A DNA stretch of 64,000 nt. Origin: Cellulomonas sp. APG4 (GTDB taxonomy: Bacteria > Actinomycetota > Actinomycetes > Actinomycetales > Cellulomonadaceae). The stretch lies in contig NZ_JAACYI010000001.1 in NCBI RefSeq assembly GCF_009996735.1, forward strand, positions 194,522 through 258,521, written 5' to 3'. The notes under the pieces were generated by a model, which was not told the origin of the DNA, did not search any database, and saw only the letters and a list, made by a program, of their open reading frames with translations. Shown piece by piece: positions 33,842 to 42,706 of this stretch. Position numbers and translations under genes: made by a program. How positions within the stretch are numbered: the stretch's first letter is position 1; the number at the start of each line of letters is the position of its first letter.

Positions 33842-36800
33842 GCCTCACCGTCCGCACGTGCCCCGGCGTCGTCGCCGGATCGGTTCTCCCACGCCCCGAC
33901 CACCCCGCCCTCGGGCTGCGCGGGGCACGACCTGCGCACCGGGCAACGTCGGCACAGGTCGTTGCGGGTCGCACGCAGGACCGCGTCGCTCACGGTGCGT
34001 GCGACACCGTCGACCAGGTCCTCGGCCCAGCGCGGGTCGGCGTCGGAGCTCAGCGCGGGCTGGTCGCGCGTGGTCGGTGTGCGGGTGCCCGTCCCCACGT
34101 AGACGAGGGCCGCCCCCGCGGACGCCACAGATGACGCGCCTTCGGGGGCGTCCGGGGCGAACGCGCCCGCCTCGACCGCGAGCTGGTACGCGCCGAGCTG
34201 CGGGTGGCGCTCGGCCTGCACCTTGCTCACGGCTGAACGACCCGTCTTGAGGTCGACCACACGCAGGAGCGTGCGCCCCTCGGGGTCGGTCGTCGCCTCG
34301 AGCCGGTCGACGGTCCCCCGCAGGCGCACGCGGCCCACGTCGACCGTGAACGGCGCCTCGACCGCGACGGCGCCGTCCGCGCGGCGGAGATAGGCCGCGA
34401 GCAGGTCGATCATCGCGTCCGCGCGACGGCGCCGGGACTCGGCGACCCAGCCCGTGCCGAGCCCGAGCCGGGGCCAGCGCTCCTCGAGGGCCGCGGCGAG
34501 CTCGTCACGGGTGCCGTCGGGCAGGGCCGCCGCGATCTCGTGCACGAGCGTGCCGAGGCTCTGCTCCCCCGTGTCGGCGGGCGTGCCGCCGGCGGCCTCG
34601 AGCGCCCACCTCAGCGCGCAGGTGGAGGCGAGCTCGAGCTTCGACGGCGAGAGCGGGACCACCTCGTCCGGCGCCCACAGCGGGGCGTCCGTCGAGGTGG
34701 GTCGCATGCCGTACCACTCGTCCGGGGACGCCCCGGACACGCCCTCCGCGGCGAGCCGCGCGAGGAGCCGGGCCGCCGGGTGGTCGGCGCCTCCGCCGTC
34801 CCGCTCGAGCTCGGCGCGGCACCGCGCGACCACGCCGCGCAGGTCGAGGCTCGCGGGTACGTGCAGCACCCGGGGGTCGGGGCCGTCGTCGGCCGGGCCG
34901 GGCTCGACGAGGTCGACGAAGGGCGACGGACGCTGCTCGGTGTCGCTCACCGCGGTCACCACGAGCGATCGCCGGGCACGAGAGACGGCGACCGCGAACG
35001 CGCGGAGCTCGTCGTCGAGCACGGCGACGCGGGCCTCCACCACGTCGGCGGCGTCCCGGCCCGCGCGCGGGACGGGACGCCCCGCGAGCGCGTCCACGAG
35101 CGCCTGGGCGCCCAGCACCGAGTCGCGGAGCCGCAGGTCGGGCCACGTACCCTCCTGCACGCCGGCGACCACGACGACGTCCCACTCGCCCCCGGCGGCG
35201 CCTGCGGCCGTCACGAGCGTCACGGCCTCGCCGTGCCCGTGCGCCGCCAGCGAGTCCCCGGGAAGGTCCTGCGCGTCGAGGTGATCGGCGAAGGCGAGCA
35301 CCGAGGCCTGGGGAAGCCGGTCGACGAACTGCTCGGCGGCCGTGAACAGCGCGAGCACCGCGTCGAGGTCCCTGTCCGCGCGCGCGCCGCCGGGGCCTCC
35401 GGCGAGGGCCGAGCGACGCCACGTCTCGGCGAGCCCTGCCGTCGACCAGAGCGCCCACAGCGCGTCGAGCGTCGTGGCGCCGGGCCGCTCGAGGGCGGCG
35501 CGCCCCGACTCGAGCACACGGGCCACGCGGGCCACCGGCCCACGTACGGCTGCCGGGAGCGTCTGCGCACGCTCGGGCGCGGCCAGCACCTCGGCCAGGA
35601 GGTCGTCGCTGGCCCGCCCGCCGCCGCCCGCGAGCTCCTCGGCGCGCAGCGCCCTGCGCAGACGCCGCAGCCCGACCGCGTCGAGACCCCCGAGCGGCGA
35701 GGTCAGGAGCGCAGCCGCGGCCTCGGCGTCGAGCGCGGTGGGCTCGACGGAGCAGCGCAGCGCGACGAGCATCGGACGCACCGCCGGCTCGGCCCGCAAC
35801 GGCAGGTCGCGCCCGACGACCTCGACCGGCACCTGCGCGCCCAGCAGGGCGCGGCGCAGCTCGACCAGGCGCGAGCCGGAGCGCACCACGACCGCCATGC
35901 GTCCCCACGGGACGCCGTCGCGCAGGTGCGCCGAGCGCAGCCGGTACGCCACGTAGGCGGCCTCCTGCGCGCTCGAGCGGAGCAGCGCGACCTCGGCCGG
36001 TGCGCCCGCCCGTGCACGCCCTGGCACATCGGCGCCCGCGCCCGCCGCCTCGGCCTCGGCGGTGCGGTGTCCGCGCACCGGACCGCGGATCTCGGCCGTG
36101 ACCGCGCGCACCACACGGCGCAGCCCCGCACCGTGCCGCCGCACCGCCGCGAGCGTGCGTTCGTCGGCGCCGAACGCACCGAGCTCGCTGCCCGCGGGGG
36201 CGGTCGCCCGCTCGACCAGTGCCGGGCTCGCACCGCGAAAGGTCTGCACGGCGGCGTCCGGGTCCGCGAGCAGCACCAGGCGCGTGCCCGCACCGGCGAG
36301 CACGTGCAGCAGGCGTGCAGTCGCGGCCGTCGCCTCCTGGTAGTCGTCGACCACCACCAGGTCCCACGCAGGCTCCTGCGTGCCCGGGAGCTCCGTCCGC
36401 CACGCCGCGAGGGCCTCAGCGGCCTCGTCCACCACCGCGGCAGGGTCGAACCGCCGGCCCGCGTCGGGCGTGGCGCTGCGCAGCCGGGTGACGTCGAGGT
36501 ACTCGCGGTAGACCGCCGCGGCCGCCGCCCAGACCGGACGGTGGTGACGCGCGCCCAGCGCGGCGAGCTCGTCCGGCCCCAGCCCGCGCTCCGCGGCCCG
36601 CATGAGCAGGTCGCGCAGCTCGTCCCGGAACGCGCGGAGCCGGAGGGCCGGCACCACGTCGGCCGGCCAGGCCACGTGAGCGCCGTCACCCTCCGCGTGC
36701 CCCGCGAGGAGCTCGGCGAGCACGTGGTCCTGCTCCGGGCCGGTGATGAGCACCGGTGCGGGCTCGCCGAGCTGTGCCGCCCGGGCGCGCAGCACGGAGA

Positions 36801-37113
36801 ACGCGAGCGAGGACGCCGTCCGCACGAGCGGGCCGCCCGTCGTACGGACCACGCCCGTCGCGAGCTCGTCGCGCAGGCGGGCCGCCGCGCGTCGGGTCGG
36901 CGCGAGCAGGAGGACCCGGCCCGGGTCGCGGCCCGCATCGAGGTGGTCGCGGACGAGCGCGAGCGCGACGGTCGTCTTGCCGCTCCCGGGCGCACCGCGG
37001 ACGAGCAGCGTGGGAGTGCGCAGCGTCAGCACCTCGCGCTGGTCGGCCCCCAGGACGGACGACGACGCCGTCGGGCGTGCGGTCGTGAGGGCGGGAGCAG
37101 GCAGCACGCGCAC
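33838..37113 (-). CDS. adnA: AdnA subunit of the AdnAB helicase-nuclease
   Basis: 1091 residues, GTG 37113. N-terminal helicase-like part with TLLVRGAPGSGKTTVALALVR (about residue 40), LLLAPTRRAAARLRDEL, DLVVVDDYQEATAATARLL and LVLLADPDAAVQTFRG. The PDZ-like spacing of later motifs is weaker than in AdnB. The C-terminal nuclease has LRVVDLKTGRSAVSKVQAERHPQLGAYQLAV. It also has a probable [4Fe-4S] site: Cys in LELASTCALRW and three in NDLCRRCPVRRSC. AdnA is the auxiliary subunit that carries the Fe-S nuclease. Operon order adnA-adnB equals Rv3202c-Rv3201c. Confidence 0.95.
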   Translation of the reverse strand: MRVLPAPALTTARPTASSSVLGADQREVLTLRTPTLLVRGAPGSGKTTVALALVRDHLDAGRDPGRVLLLAPTRRAAARLRDELATGVVRTTGGPLVRTASSLAFSVLRARAAQLGEPAPVLITGPEQDHVLAELLAGHAEGDGAHVAWPADVVPALRLRAFRDELRDLLMRAAERGLGPDELAALGARHHRPVWAAAAAVYREYLDVTRLRSATPDAGRRFDPAAVVDEAAEALAAWRTELPGTQEPAWDLVVVDDYQEATAATARLLHVLAGAGTRLVLLADPDAAVQTFRGASPALVERATAPAGSELGAFGADERTLAAVRRHGAGLRRVVRAVTAEIRGPVRGHRTAEAEAAGAGADVPGRARAGAPAEVALLRSSAQEAAYVAYRLRSAHLRDGVPWGRMAVVVRSGSRLVELRRALLGAQVPVEVVGRDLPLRAEPAVRPMLVALRCSVEPTALDAEAAAALLTSPLGGLDAVGLRRLRRALRAEELAGGGGRASDDLLAEVLAAPERAQTLPAAVRGPVARVARVLESGRAALERPGATTLDALWALWSTAGLAETWRRSALAGGPGGARADRDLDAVLALFTAAEQFVDRLPQASVLAFADHLDAQDLPGDSLAAHGHGEAVTLVTAAGAAGGEWDVVVVAGVQEGTWPDLRLRDSVLGAQALVDALAGRPVPRAGRDAADVVEARVAVLDDELRAFAVAVSRARRSLVVTAVSDTEQRPSPFVDLVEPGPADDGPDPRVLHVPASLDLRGVVARCRAELERDGGGADHPAARLLARLAAEGVSGASPDEWYGMRPTSTDAPLWAPDEVVPLSPSKLELASTCALRWALEAAGGTPADTGEQSLGTLVHEIAAALPDGTRDELAAALEERWPRLGLGTGWVAESRRRRADAMIDLLAAYLRRADGAVAVEAPFTVDVGRVRLRGTVDRLEATTDPEGRTLLRVVDLKTGRSAVSKVQAERHPQLGAYQLAVEAGAFAPDAPEGASSVASAGAALVYVGTGTRTPTTRDQPALSSDADPRWAEDLVDGVARTVSDAVLRATRNDLCRRCPVRRSCPAQPEGGVVGAWENRSGDDAGARADGEA

Positions 37114-37167
37114 ACCCCATCACACCGGACCGACACGCACCGTCCCCGTGCGGCCGCGCGGCCCGAC

Positions 37168-38160
37168 TCAGCCCGCGTCGGGGAACGGCCACCCGTTCGG
37201 GACGCACGGGGCGACGACGACGGTCTGCTGCTGCATGAGCGGCGCGACCTCGCCCTCGCCCGGACAGTCCTCGTGACCGTGGCCCAGCAGGTGACCCACC
37301 TCGTGGTTCACGAGGTACTCGCGGTACTGCGTGCGGTCGGCGAACTCCTCGGTCGCGGTCGACCACCGCAGGAAGTTGAGCACCGCGTACCCGTACGCCC
37401 CGCACGAGTACAGGCCCACGGTCTCGAGCGGGGCGCACATCTGGTCCGTGAGCGCGGGGCTCGCGAGCGCGACGCGCAGGTCGGCGTCCTCGGCGTCGGT
37501 CCGGGCGAAGCTCACGGAACCGTCCGCACCCCAGCCGCGCGGGTCGTTGAGGATCTCCAGGACGGTCCGGGCGAACACCTCACCGTCGACGGGCAGCCCT
37601 TCCTCGACCTCGACGCGGACGGTCTGCACGGGGCGTTCGGGCACGGGGGCCTCACTCGCGCCCGGGACGACCACGAGCGTCCCCGTCGCGGACGCGGGGA
37701 CCTCGGCCGAGAGCAGACCGGCAGCCCTGTCCGAGGCCATCAGGCCGTCGTCCACCGGGGGTGTGACCGGCTCGAGCGGCGCCGGCAACCGGGGCAGGTC
37801 CTCCCCCTCGGGCAGCCGCAGCGCGCCGGGAGCGGTCGACGCCGTGTCGCTCGACGGGCTCAGCCCTGCGCCGTCCACGACGTCGGGGGACGACGACGAG
37901 GTGGGACGAGGGTCGGCGGCCGCCGAGACCGGCGACTCGACCGTCTCGCTCGTGCGCACCGCGGCGACCGGTCCCGCAGCGGGCAGCCCTCCGGGCCCGA
38001 GCGCGACCGCGGTGCCCATCCCGGCCCCTGTCCCCACCACCGAGGCCAGCACGAGCGCGAAGGGCCCGAAGCGCAGGGCAGCGAGCCCGCCGCGGCGCAC
38101 GGGGCGGCCGTGACGCGGGACGACGGCGGCGCTGCGGCGCGCGCTCCGGGGCTCGGGCAC
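37168..38160 (-). CDS. DUF3152 membrane-anchored metallopeptidase-like protein
   Basis: 330 residues, GTG 38160. An N-terminal basic stretch is followed by one hydrophobic helix (about 29-58). A Ser/Pro/Asp-rich linker leads to a compact C-terminal domain. That domain carries YLVNHEVGHLLGHGHEDCPG, the HExxHxxGxxH zinc signature of metzincin-like peptidases, and two Cys pairs (MCAPLETVGLYSCG, DCPG/APCVPNG). It is probably exported and tethered outside. Homologue of Rv3207c by position. The start codon lies 70 bp from the divergent TetR gene. Confidence 0.93.
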   Translation of the reverse strand: MPEPRSARRSAAVVPRHGRPVRRGGLAALRFGPFALVLASVVGTGAGMGTAVALGPGGLPAAGPVAAVRTSETVESPVSAAADPRPTSSSSPDVVDGAGLSPSSDTASTAPGALRLPEGEDLPRLPAPLEPVTPPVDDGLMASDRAAGLLSAEVPASATGTLVVVPGASEAPVPERPVQTVRVEVEEGLPVDGEVFARTVLEILNDPRGWGADGSVSFARTDAEDADLRVALASPALTDQMCAPLETVGLYSCGAYGYAVLNFLRWSTATEEFADRTQYREYLVNHEVGHLLGHGHEDCPGEGEVAPLMQQQTVVVAPCVPNGWPFPDAG

Positions 38161-38230
38161 CGAGCCATGGTGTCATCCCCGCGGGGGTCACCGCAGCCCA
38201 CGCCCGGCCCACGTGGCTAGCATCGACGGC

Positions 38231-38884
38231 GTGACGCCTCCTTCGCCCAGGGCACGCGCGGCGCGGATGCCCCGCGACGCGCGCCGGGCCCAGGTGCTGC
38301 AGATCGCCCAGGAGCTGTTCGCGCGAGAAGGCTTCCACCACGTCTCCATGGACGACATCGCCGACCGGGCACAGGTCAGCAAGCCCGTCCTCTACCGCCA
38401 CTTCCCGTCGAAGCTCGACCTCTACCTCGCCGTCGTCGACCACCGGGGGCGTGCGCTCGTCGAGGCGGTCGACGAGGCGCTCGCAGCCGTGGCCGAGCGG
38501 GACGCGGGCGCGCAGGGCAAGGACGCCCCGCACGGCAAGGCCGTGGTGCGCGCGATCGTGCGGGCCTACGTCGAGTTCGTCGAGGACGCGGGCGACTCGT
38601 TCTCGCTGCTCTTCGAGTCGGACGTGACGCGCGACCAGGAGGTGCGCGCCCACGTCGAGCAGGCCTCGGCCGACGCCGCCGCCGCGATCTGCCGGGGCCT
38701 GCACGAGCTCACGGGCCTCGCGACGGAGCACGCCCGGCTGCTGAGCACCGCTCTCGTCGGGATGGCCACGACCGCCGCGACGTCGCGCTACCGGTCGCGC
38801 GAGGTCTCGGTCGAGGACGCCGTCGAGCTGGTCACAGGCCTCGCGTGGCGCGGCGTCGCGGGCCTCGTCCCCGCCCAGCCATGA
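38231..38884 (+). CDS. TetR-family transcriptional regulator
   Basis: 217 residues from GTG 38231, 7 nt after a -10 box TAGCAT (38218-38223), thus leaderless. The earlier in-frame GTG at 38213 would precede the transcription start. The helix-turn-helix is ILQIAQELFAREGFHHVSMDDIADRAQVSKPVLYRHFPSKLDLYLAV (in pieces, residues 22-68 region), followed by a helical ligand domain. Homologue by position of Rv3208. The target is likely itself and its conserved neighbours; ligand unknown. Confidence 0.94.
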   Translation: MTPPSPRARAARMPRDARRAQVLQIAQELFAREGFHHVSMDDIADRAQVSKPVLYRHFPSKLDLYLAVVDHRGRALVEAVDEALAAVAERDAGAQGKDAPHGKAVVRAIVRAYVEFVEDAGDSFSLLFESDVTRDQEVRAHVEQASADAAAAICRGLHELTGLATEHARLLSTALVGMATTAATSRYRSREVSVEDAVELVTGLAWRGVAGLVPAQP

Positions 38885-38987
38885 CGCCCTGAGCGGAATC
38901 GGGCCCCGTCGGCCGCCGCGCGTGCGCCCAGCCCCGCGCGGCCTGCCTAGGATGACGGCGCAAGCACCGCAGACGGAGGGGATGGAC

Positions 38988-39212
38988 GTGGAGATCACGA
39001 TCGGCGTGCAGAACGTCGCACGGGAGCTGGTCGTCGAGACCGACCAGCCCGCCGACAAGGTCGCCAAGGACGTCCTCGCGGCCGTCGAGAAGGGCGCACC
39101 GCTCGACCTGACCGACGCACGCGGACGGCGCGTCATCGTGCCGGCGGGGACGCTCGGCTACGTCGAGTTCGGCGGCGACGAGACGCGCCGGGTGGGCTTC
39201 CACAACATCTGA
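38988..39212 (+). CDS. DUF3107 small protein
   Basis: 74 residues when started at GTG 38988, which has GGAGGGG 8 nt upstream; the ATG at 38982 is too close to that ribosome site. The sequence VEITIGVQNVARELVVETDQ...GAPLDLTDARGRRVIVPAGTLGYVEFG matches the TB9.4-type DUF3107 family, and a -10 TAGGAT lies at 38948-38953. It is a small alpha/beta cytoplasmic protein of unknown function, always near the TetR and RhlE genes in actinobacteria as far as I recall. Confidence 0.93.
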   Translation: MEITIGVQNVARELVVETDQPADKVAKDVLAAVEKGAPLDLTDARGRRVIVPAGTLGYVEFGGDETRRVGFHNI

Positions 39213-39256
39213 GTCCCGGCGCACGACAAACCCGGGGCCGGGGAGGGCGGGCGCGC

Positions 39257-39985
39257 TCAGGGCGTGAGGCCCAGGCGCTCCATGCGCCGCGTGTGCTCGG
39301 CCGTCAGGAGCGCGAACAGGCGCTGCTGGGCCTCCCCCGCGGCGTCGTCGCCGAGGGCCTGCACCAGCAGGTCACGCATGCGCGGGTTGTCGGCCAGCAC
39401 CTGCTGGACCACCGACAGGGCCTCGCCGACGAGGCGGCGCCCCCACAGCGCGAGCCGCGAGTCCAGCGTCGCGTCCTCGGCACCGGCCGCAGCGAGCGTG
39501 CCGATCACGTGCCCCGCCTGGCCCTCGTCGCTGAGGACCTCCTCGACGAGGGCGCGCGTGGTCGCGTCCAGGGGCTGGGCCAGCAGCCGGCAGAAGTCGT
39601 CCGCGACGCCGTACCCCACGTAGGCCTTGAGCATGCGCTCCCACCACGTGCTCGGCTCCGTGCGCAGGTCGAACTCCTTGAGCACGCCCGCGAACGGGTC
39701 CATGACCTCGGCGAGGGCAGCGTCGCCCGCGTCGCCCCGCAGCTCGGCGACCCGGCCCGCGACGCGGTCGAGGCGCGCGAGGGCGACGCCCGCGGTCCGG
39801 CTGAGCTCGAGCCGCTCCGGCAGGCCCGGGGCGAGCGCGGCGTCGGCCGCCAGGCGCGAGAAGGCACCGAGCTCGCTGTAGGCGATCATCCCGAGGACCG
39901 CGAGGGCGTTGTCGACATCGTGCTCCCCCGGCTGGTCCGCGGACGTGCCGTCGGTGGTGGGCCGGAGCGGTTCGGTCGTCGCCAT
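39257..39985 (-). CDS. Ferritin-like-fold domain protein
   Basis: 242 residues. Helical four-helix-bundle pattern with scattered Glu/Asp/His: VLGMIAYSELGAFSRLAADAALAPG, AGVALARLDRVAGRVAELRGD, PSTWWERMLKAYVGYGVADDFCRLLA, LVEEVLSDEGQAGHVIG and LFALLTAEHTRRMERLG. This is the actinobacterial tRNA-hydroxylase/ferritin-like family adjoining rhlE (Rv3210c position). Metal ligands cannot be confirmed without a structural model, so iron binding is not assured. Its promoter region is shared with the divergent rhlE gene. Confidence 0.88.
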   Translation of the reverse strand: MATTEPLRPTTDGTSADQPGEHDVDNALAVLGMIAYSELGAFSRLAADAALAPGLPERLELSRTAGVALARLDRVAGRVAELRGDAGDAALAEVMDPFAGVLKEFDLRTEPSTWWERMLKAYVGYGVADDFCRLLAQPLDATTRALVEEVLSDEGQAGHVIGTLAAAGAEDATLDSRLALWGRRLVGEALSVVQQVLADNPRMRDLLVQALGDDAAGEAQQRLFALLTAEHTRRMERLGLTP

Positions 39986-40024
39986 CCGGCCAGGCTAACG
40001 CCGGTGGGCGGGGACCCGTCCGCT

Positions 40025-40208
40025 ACCCTGGGCACGTACATCGGTTGACCGGTCGTCCCGACATCCGCCGTCCGACCCGCTGCGCGCAGCGGGGCCCGGA
40101 GCACGGCACCCTCCACGATCGGCTGCCGGCCCCGCGCGCGGCGCGGCCCGTCCCCGGTCCTGAGGCCGGCCCGGCGTGTGGCCCCGCGCACCGACCACCG
40201 AGGACGAC
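40025..40208 (+). promoter_or_regulatory. Promoter and long structured leader of the DEAD-box helicase gene
   Basis: A -10 box TACCCT (40024-40029) implies a 5' leader of about 170 nt, in contrast to the leaderless neighbours. It contains the perfect 18-bp palindrome CCCGCTGCGCGCAGCGGG (40076-40093) and other GC-rich inverted pieces. The ribosome site is weak (GAGGAC). This may be a cold- or helicase-responsive leader; no known riboswitch pattern was recognised. Confidence 0.55.
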
Positions 40209-41975
40209 ATGAGCACCACCACCGGTTCCAGCCCCGCGCCCGAGACCGCCTCCGGCCTGCCGACCATCACCGACGACGCCGCGCACGCGGCGGGCGACCC
40301 CCGCGCGACGAGCGTCCAGCTCACCGACGCGTCGTTCGCCGACTTCGACGTGCGCCCCGAGATCGTCGGCGCGCTCGCCGACGCCGGCATCACCCATCCG
40401 TTCCCCATCCAGGCGATGACCCTGCCCGTCGCGCTCTCGGGCCACGACATCATCGGCCAGGCGAAGACGGGCACCGGCAAGACCCTCGGCTTCGGCATCC
40501 CGCTGCTGCAGCGGGTCGTCGCACCGGACGAGGACGGGTTCGACGCACTGCCCGCACCGGGCAAGCCGCAGGCGCTCGTCGTCGTGCCGACGCGTGAGCT
40601 CGCCGTCCAGGTGGCGGGTGACCTCGAGACCGCGTCGCGGCGACGCTCGGTGCGCATCGTCCAGGTCTACGGCGGTCGGGCCTACGAGCCCCAGATCGAG
40701 ACCCTCGGCCGTGGCGTCGAGGTGGTCGTGGGCACGCCCGGGCGCATGATCGACCTGATGAACCAGGGTCACCTGGACCTGTCACGCGCACGCACGGTGG
40801 TGCTCGACGAGGCCGACGAGATGCTCGACCTCGGGTTCCTTCCGGACGTCGAGAAGCTGCTCTCCCGCACACCGGCCTCGCGGCACACCATGCTCTTCTC
40901 GGCCACCATGCCCGGCGCCGTCGTCGCGATGGCACGCCGCTACATGACCCAGCCCACGCACATCCGCGCGAGCGACCCGAACGACGAGGGCCACACGCTC
41001 AAGGCGATCAAGCAGGTCGTCTACCGCGCCCACGCACTCGACAAGGTCGAGGTCCTCGCGCGTCTGCTCCAGGCTCGCGGCCGCGGCCTCACGATCGTCT
41101 TCGCACGCACCAAGCGCACGGCCGCCAAGGTCGCCGACGAGCTCACCGACCGCGGGTTCGCCGCGGGTGCGATCCACGGAGACCTGGGCCAGGGCGCCCG
41201 CGAGCAGGCGCTCCGCGCGTTCCGCTCGGGCAAGATCGACGTGCTCGTCGCGACGGACGTCGCGGCGCGAGGCATCGACGTCGACGACGTGACGCACGTG
41301 GTCAACTACCAGTGCCCCGAGGACGAGAAGACCTACCTGCACCGCACGGGCCGGACGGGCCGTGCCGGTCGTACGGGCACCGCGGTCACGTTCGTCGACT
41401 GGGACGACCTGCCGCGCTGGGGTCTGATCGACCGCGCGCTGGACCTCGGCTTCCCGGACCCGGTGGAGACCTACTCGAGCTCGCCGCACCTGTACACCGA
41501 GCTCGACATCCCCGAGGGCACCAAGGGCCGCCTGCCGCGTGAGGCGCGCACGCGCGCCGGCCTCGAGGCCGAGGAGCTCGAGGACCTGGGTGAGACGGGC
41601 AAGCGCCACACGCCCGCGGGCGGCCAGGGCCGCGGTCGCGGGCAGGGCGGGGCCCGCCGCGACGACCGGGGTGGACGCGGCAGCCGACGTGACGAGGGCC
41701 GCGAGGCCGGCGAGGGCGGTCGGTCCCGCCGCCGCACCAGGGGCGGGGCAGGCCAGGGTGCCTCGGACCAGCCCGAGGGTCGCACCGGTCCCGCCGACGG
41801 CGGCGCGTCCGGCGAGCAGGGCGGGGAGGCGACGCCGCGACGCCGCCGCAACCGTCGTCGCACGCGCCGCGGTGGTGCGGGCCAGGACGGCAGCGCTGGT
41901 CAGAACGGCAACGCTGGTCAGAACAGCAGTGCCGGGCAGAACAGCAGCGCCGGCGGGGCGGACGCGGGCGCCTGA
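40209..41975 (+). CDS. rhlE: DEAD-box RNA helicase, RhlE-like
   Basis: 588 residues, ATG 40209. Motifs: Q motif with PFPIQAMTLPVAL, I AKTGTGKT, Ia PTRELAVQ, Ib TPGRMID, II VLDEADEML, III FSATM, IV IVFARTKRTA, V DVAARGIDVDDV, VI HRTGRTGRAGRTG. After residue 450 the protein has a long Gly/Arg/Gln-rich tail with RGRGQGGARRDDRGGRG and RRRRNRRRTRRGG, typical RNA-annealing tails. An 18-nt repeat encodes AGQN(G/S)-type units at the end. It acts in RNA remodelling, ribosome assembly or degradosome work. Homologue by position of Rv3211. Confidence 0.95.
   Translation: MSTTTGSSPAPETASGLPTITDDAAHAAGDPRATSVQLTDASFADFDVRPEIVGALADAGITHPFPIQAMTLPVALSGHDIIGQAKTGTGKTLGFGIPLLQRVVAPDEDGFDALPAPGKPQALVVVPTRELAVQVAGDLETASRRRSVRIVQVYGGRAYEPQIETLGRGVEVVVGTPGRMIDLMNQGHLDLSRARTVVLDEADEMLDLGFLPDVEKLLSRTPASRHTMLFSATMPGAVVAMARRYMTQPTHIRASDPNDEGHTLKAIKQVVYRAHALDKVEVLARLLQARGRGLTIVFARTKRTAAKVADELTDRGFAAGAIHGDLGQGAREQALRAFRSGKIDVLVATDVAARGIDVDDVTHVVNYQCPEDEKTYLHRTGRTGRAGRTGTAVTFVDWDDLPRWGLIDRALDLGFPDPVETYSSSPHLYTELDIPEGTKGRLPREARTRAGLEAEELEDLGETGKRHTPAGGQGRGRGQGGARRDDRGGRGSRRDEGREAGEGGRSRRRTRGGAGQGASDQPEGRTGPADGGASGEQGGEATPRRRRNRRRTRRGGAGQDGSAGQNGNAGQNSSAGQNSSAGGADAGA
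41892..41957 (+). repeat. 18-nt tandem repeat in the helicase tail
   Basis: Three full copies plus a partial copy of an 18-bp unit encode SAGQNG, NAGQNS, SAGQNS and SAGG. The repeat is in frame and extends the disordered C-terminus. Confidence 0.88.
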
Positions 41976-42015
41976 CCCGTTCCGCGCGCAGACGGCGGCA
42001 CGGCAGGATGCCGGG

Positions 42016-42633
42016 ATGAAGCTCTACGCGGACCACCCCGCCCGCCGTGCACGCCAGCTCGTCGGAGACCTGGGGGTGGTCGCGTGGGTCGTGGCCTGGG
42101 TCCTCGTGGGTCGGGCCGTCCACGCCGCCATCAGCCGGCTCGCGGCACCGGGTCGCACGCTCGAGGACGCGGGGGCGTCGCTCGAGGCGGGCCTCGGCGA
42201 CGCCGCCGGCGGCGTGGCCGACGTCCCCCTGGTGGGCGAACGCCTCCGCAGCCCGCTCGATGCCGCAGGCGGCGCCGCCGGCACGATCACCCGCGCCGGT
42301 CAGGGCCTGCAGGACGGCGTCGCGCAGCTGGCCGACGTGGTCGCGCTGACGGTCGCGGCGTGGCCCGTGCTCGCGGTGCTCGCGGTGTGGCTCGTGGTCC
42401 GCGTGCGCTTCGCGCGTCGCGCGGGCGTCGCGAGCGCGCTCGTCGCCGCGGGCACGGCCGAGGAGCTCTTCGCGCTGCGCGCCCTCGCCCGCGCACCGCT
42501 GCCGGTGCTGCTGCGGGTGACCGACGACCCCGCGGGCGCATGGCGACGCCGTGATCCCGACGTGGTGCCCGCGCTCGCCGCCCTCGAGCTCCGGCGGGTC
42601 GGGGTCGACGCGCGTCCGGCACGGACCGTCTGA
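42016..42633 (+). CDS. Conserved membrane protein of unknown function
   Basis: 205 residues, ATG 42016. Two membrane segments are visible: LGVVAWVVAWVLVGRAVHAAI (residues 19-39) and VVALTVAAWPVLAVLAVWLVV (about 108-128). Between them lies an Ala/Gly-rich extracytoplasmic part with a repeat-like amphipathic helix (DAAGGAAGTITRAGQGLQDGVAQL). A cytoplasmic Ala/Arg/Leu-rich tail follows. No known motif. It is followed convergently by marC. Confidence 0.85.
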   Translation: MKLYADHPARRARQLVGDLGVVAWVVAWVLVGRAVHAAISRLAAPGRTLEDAGASLEAGLGDAAGGVADVPLVGERLRSPLDAAGGAAGTITRAGQGLQDGVAQLADVVALTVAAWPVLAVLAVWLVVRVRFARRAGVASALVAAGTAEELFALRALARAPLPVLLRVTDDPAGAWRRRDPDVVPALAALELRRVGVDARPARTV

Positions 42634-42706
42634 CGAGCGTCGCCGACCCATGGTGCGGTGCGCATCTCGCGGCGCGTCCGTCGCTCGGTGCGCGCGTCGC
42701 GGCGCC

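Noticed and set aside
34540-38220. Long plus-strand open reading opposite adnA
   Set aside because: Antisense to a helicase with clear motifs; no recognisable motif and no ribosome site.
38213-38230. Earlier GTG start for the TetR gene
   Set aside because: It precedes or overlaps the -10 box at 38218-38223, so it would not be in the transcript.
41892-41957. 18-bp repeats as a regulatory array
   Set aside because: They are in frame within the helicase tail and encode a disordered extension.
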